DNA from: Trebonia sp963737285
Lineage (GTDB): Bacteria > Actinomycetota > Actinomycetes > Streptosporangiales > Streptosporangiaceae
DNA: 64,000 nt
Direction: 5' to 3'
Assembly (NCBI GenBank): GCA_963737285.1
Contig: CAVTRT010000003.1
Location: 4,526,001 to 4,590,000 of the forward strand
This document shows, in pieces, positions 62,842-64,000 of the stretch. Below the pieces are notes generated by a model. The model was not told where the DNA came from and made no database searches. It saw nothing but the letters and a program-made list of their open reading frames with translations. The number at the start of each line of letters is the position of its first letter. Position 1 is the stretch's first letter. The position numbers and the translations under genes were made by a program.

Positions 62842-63228
62842 TCAGGCGGTGAGGCCAAGCTCGGCGGCGCAGACGTTGCAGGCGCCGAGGCGGGCGGAGG
62901 GGACGTAGCCGCGGTTGATCCCGCACTTGGGGCAGGTCTGCCGGGCGGCGAGCGCGGCTTGCAGGGCGGCGGCGCGGGCCTTCGACACCTCGATGCGGGG
63001 CCGGGCCAGGCCGATGGCGAACAGGGACGCGTACCGGTAGCCGTCGATCCTTGGGCGGCCGCCACGGCGCGAGGGCCACAGCAGCAGCGCCTGGACGCCC
63101 TGCCGTCCGGGCCGCAGGCCCATCGCGCGCAGCTGCGAGCGGGTGGCCAGCCAGTCGGGCGCGCCCCGCCACGGGTAGACCGGCGGGTCCGCATCCGGGT
63201 CGGCGATGACCATGCGGCGGCGCCTCAC
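62842..63228 (-). CDS. RRQRL-motif zinc-binding protein
   Basis: 128 aa from GTG 63228 overlapping the upstream stop. The motif region WLATRSQLRAMGLRPGRQGV (family RRQLRxxGLRPGGQ) is followed by LFAIGLARPR and the CxxC pairs CPKCGINRGY and CNVCAAELG. This family is a marker of actinobacterial integrative elements; its role is unknown, probably nucleic-acid binding. Confidence 0.8.
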   Translation of the reverse strand: MRRRRMVIADPDADPPVYPWRGAPDWLATRSQLRAMGLRPGRQGVQALLLWPSRRGGRPRIDGYRYASLFAIGLARPRIEVSKARAAALQAALAARQTCPKCGINRGYVPSARLGACNVCAAELGLTA

Positions 63229-63524
63229 CGGGCGGTCCCGGCGGTGGCGCGGCCCGCGACGGCTGCCTCGAGCCGGTGGTAGGCGGCGATCACCTCGCCG
63301 CTCATCAGGCCGGCGACAGGCCTTGCCCGGGGGCCGCCGAGGCTGGTGGCGCGGAGGCTGGCCTGGACGTGGTGCAGCACCAGCGCGAGGTCACCGACGT
63401 CGACGCCGACGGCGTGGCTGGCGCGCGGGACCGGGGCCAGCCGCTCGGCCTCCAGGGAGGCGAGCCGGTCATCCAGCGCCGCGGCGCCCGCCAGCGTCGC
63501 CGTCCCGGCTGTCGGGGCGGTCAC
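63225..63524 (-). CDS. Hypothetical AICE-operon protein
   Basis: 99 aa from GTG 63524, overlapping the previous stop by 4 bp. It is mostly helical: LDDRLASLEAERLAPVPRAS, VDVGDLALVLHHVQASLRAT and SGEVIAAYHRLEAAVAG. No family is recognised. Chain-like stop/start overlaps on both sides show it belongs to the leftward operon. Confidence 0.6.
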   Translation of the reverse strand: MTAPTAGTATLAGAAALDDRLASLEAERLAPVPRASHAVGVDVGDLALVLHHVQASLRATSLGGPRARPVAGLMSGEVIAAYHRLEAAVAGRATAGTAR

Positions 63525-63991
63525 CGGGCGCCTGCCGCCTGCCCGCCGCGGGGGGCGAGCACGGCCAGGTACCCGCCGTCCGCCGCCAGGACGTACTCGC
63601 TGCGGCACCCGGCGGCGGCAAGGGCAGCCTGGCAGCGGGCCAGCCCTGCCCCCGCCCGTGGCCGACAGGCCTGCGGGAACCCCGCCTCGCGCCAGGTGAC
63701 TGCGACCCGGTCAGGGCCGAGGGCGCGGAGCGGGACCGCGAGGAACCCGGCAGCGCCCAGGACGCCGCCAGGGCCCGCGGCTGCCTCGGGGATCCCTGCC
63801 GCGGCGAGCGCCCGCCGCGCCGTCGCGGCGAGGTCGCCGAGGACGTCGGCTGCCCCGCTGACCGGGTTCATCGGCTGCCCGCAGGTGTAACACGGGCCTG
63901 GTGAGGACGACATGGTCCCGCAGCTCGCGCACGAGTACGCGGGGCCGGCGACTGGGACTGACGACTGGAGAGGAGCGTGGAGAGGTGGCAT
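63521..63991 (-). CDS. Zinc-ribbon hypothetical protein at window edge
   Basis: 156 aa from ATG 63991. A zinc ribbon near the N-terminus (CASCGTMSSSPGPCYTCG) precedes a helix (VLGDLAATARRALAAAGIPE) and an alpha/beta part (RVAVTWREAGFPQACRPR, CRSEYVLAADGGYLAVLA). The upstream region is cut by the window end, so the promoter and earlier genes are unseen. Function unknown. Confidence 0.55.
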   Translation of the reverse strand: MPPLHAPLQSSVPVAGPAYSCASCGTMSSSPGPCYTCGQPMNPVSGAADVLGDLAATARRALAAAGIPEAAAGPGGVLGAAGFLAVPLRALGPDRVAVTWREAGFPQACRPRAGAGLARCQAALAAAGCRSEYVLAADGGYLAVLAPRGGQAAGAR

Positions 63992-64000
63992 GATCGGGTT

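Larger units (their letters stand above)
38622..64000. mobile_element. Integrative (mobilisable or AICE-like) element with defence cargo
   Basis: It begins at the tRNA-Lys 3' end with an integrase. It carries relaxase/MobC, an AICE-type leftward gene cluster with prim-pol and a replication-like winged-helix protein, and several defence loci. No second copy of the tRNA-Lys 3' end is seen in the window, so the right border lies beyond 64000. An FtsK/Tra-type translocase is not visible here and may also lie beyond. Full conjugative capacity cannot be judged. Confidence 0.7.

Noticed and set aside
61442..63172. Single 576-residue protein
   Set aside because: The frame is open by chance across three genes; internal starts, motif borders and overlapping frames show an HD hydrolase and a separate 221-aa protein, with antisense-like filler before them.
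1..64000. CRISPR array
   Set aside because: No regularly spaced short repeats with unique spacers were seen; the only tandem repeats are the 33-bp unit, protein-coding repeats and short direct repeats.

Overview
The window is about 70% G+C with actinobacterial codon use. It carries actinomycete hallmarks: an nrdAB pair behind a cobalamin riboswitch, a SigE-family ECF sigma factor, an AICE-type replication gene cluster and RRQRL-motif proteins. A filamentous actinobacterium (Streptosporangiales/Streptomyces-like) is the best inference; species cannot be read from the sequence.

Layout. (1) 1-2965: a frameshifted hypothetical gene and an AlbA_2/Schlafen-type ATP-binding regulator behind a striking palindromic operator. 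(2) 2966-29872: a decayed genomic island bounded by perfect 44-bp direct repeats; the right copy is the 3' half of an intact tRNA-Phe and the left copy is its displaced duplicate. Inside are many fragments (TPR protein, tRNA-Gly 3' end, integrase, GH43, sigma factor, Wadjet-like JetD, NACHT ATPase, sedolisin, transposase) and some intact cargo: an IS5-family insertion sequence, NUDIX hydrolase, a RelE/XRE/DUF6941-like module, GNAT, a small-GTPase operon, a secreted pentapeptide-repeat protein, a PP2C phosphatase, an isochorismatase/LysR pair and a sigma factor with a membrane partner. (3) 29831-38621: chromosomal backbone with tRNA-Phe, tRNA-Asp, a TetR/MFS divergent pair, nrdAB with a B12 riboswitch and a candidate NrdR box, tRNA-Glu, an MFS transporter, a PspC protein and tRNA-Lys. 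(4) 38622-64000 (right end outside the window): an integrative element in tRNA-Lys. It has a tyrosine integrase with an embedded GntR-type winged helix, MobC and relaxase, and a long leftward operon of AICE-like genes (prim-pol, winged-helix replication protein, HD hydrolase, zinc-ribbon proteins).

The fourth region carries a defence island. A CHAT protease/Trypco2 pair (40803-43250) is followed by a low-GC, translationally coupled operon of TIR-like protein, caspase-like protease and stand-alone SLOG protein (43624-45483). The second operon looks like a Thoeris-type signalling system with a caspase effector and a separate SLOG sensor, and is the most exciting item here. Copies of one repeat lie before, between and after these two cassettes. 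A complete type I restriction-modification system (hsdMSR) and an OGG-fold glycosylase gene follow the mobilisation genes, apparently inserted into the AICE operon at a truncated DUF4031 gene.

Caveat: single-base frameshifts recur across the window, including in the normally indispensable nrdA. Many apparent pseudogenes may therefore be consensus sequencing errors rather than real decay.
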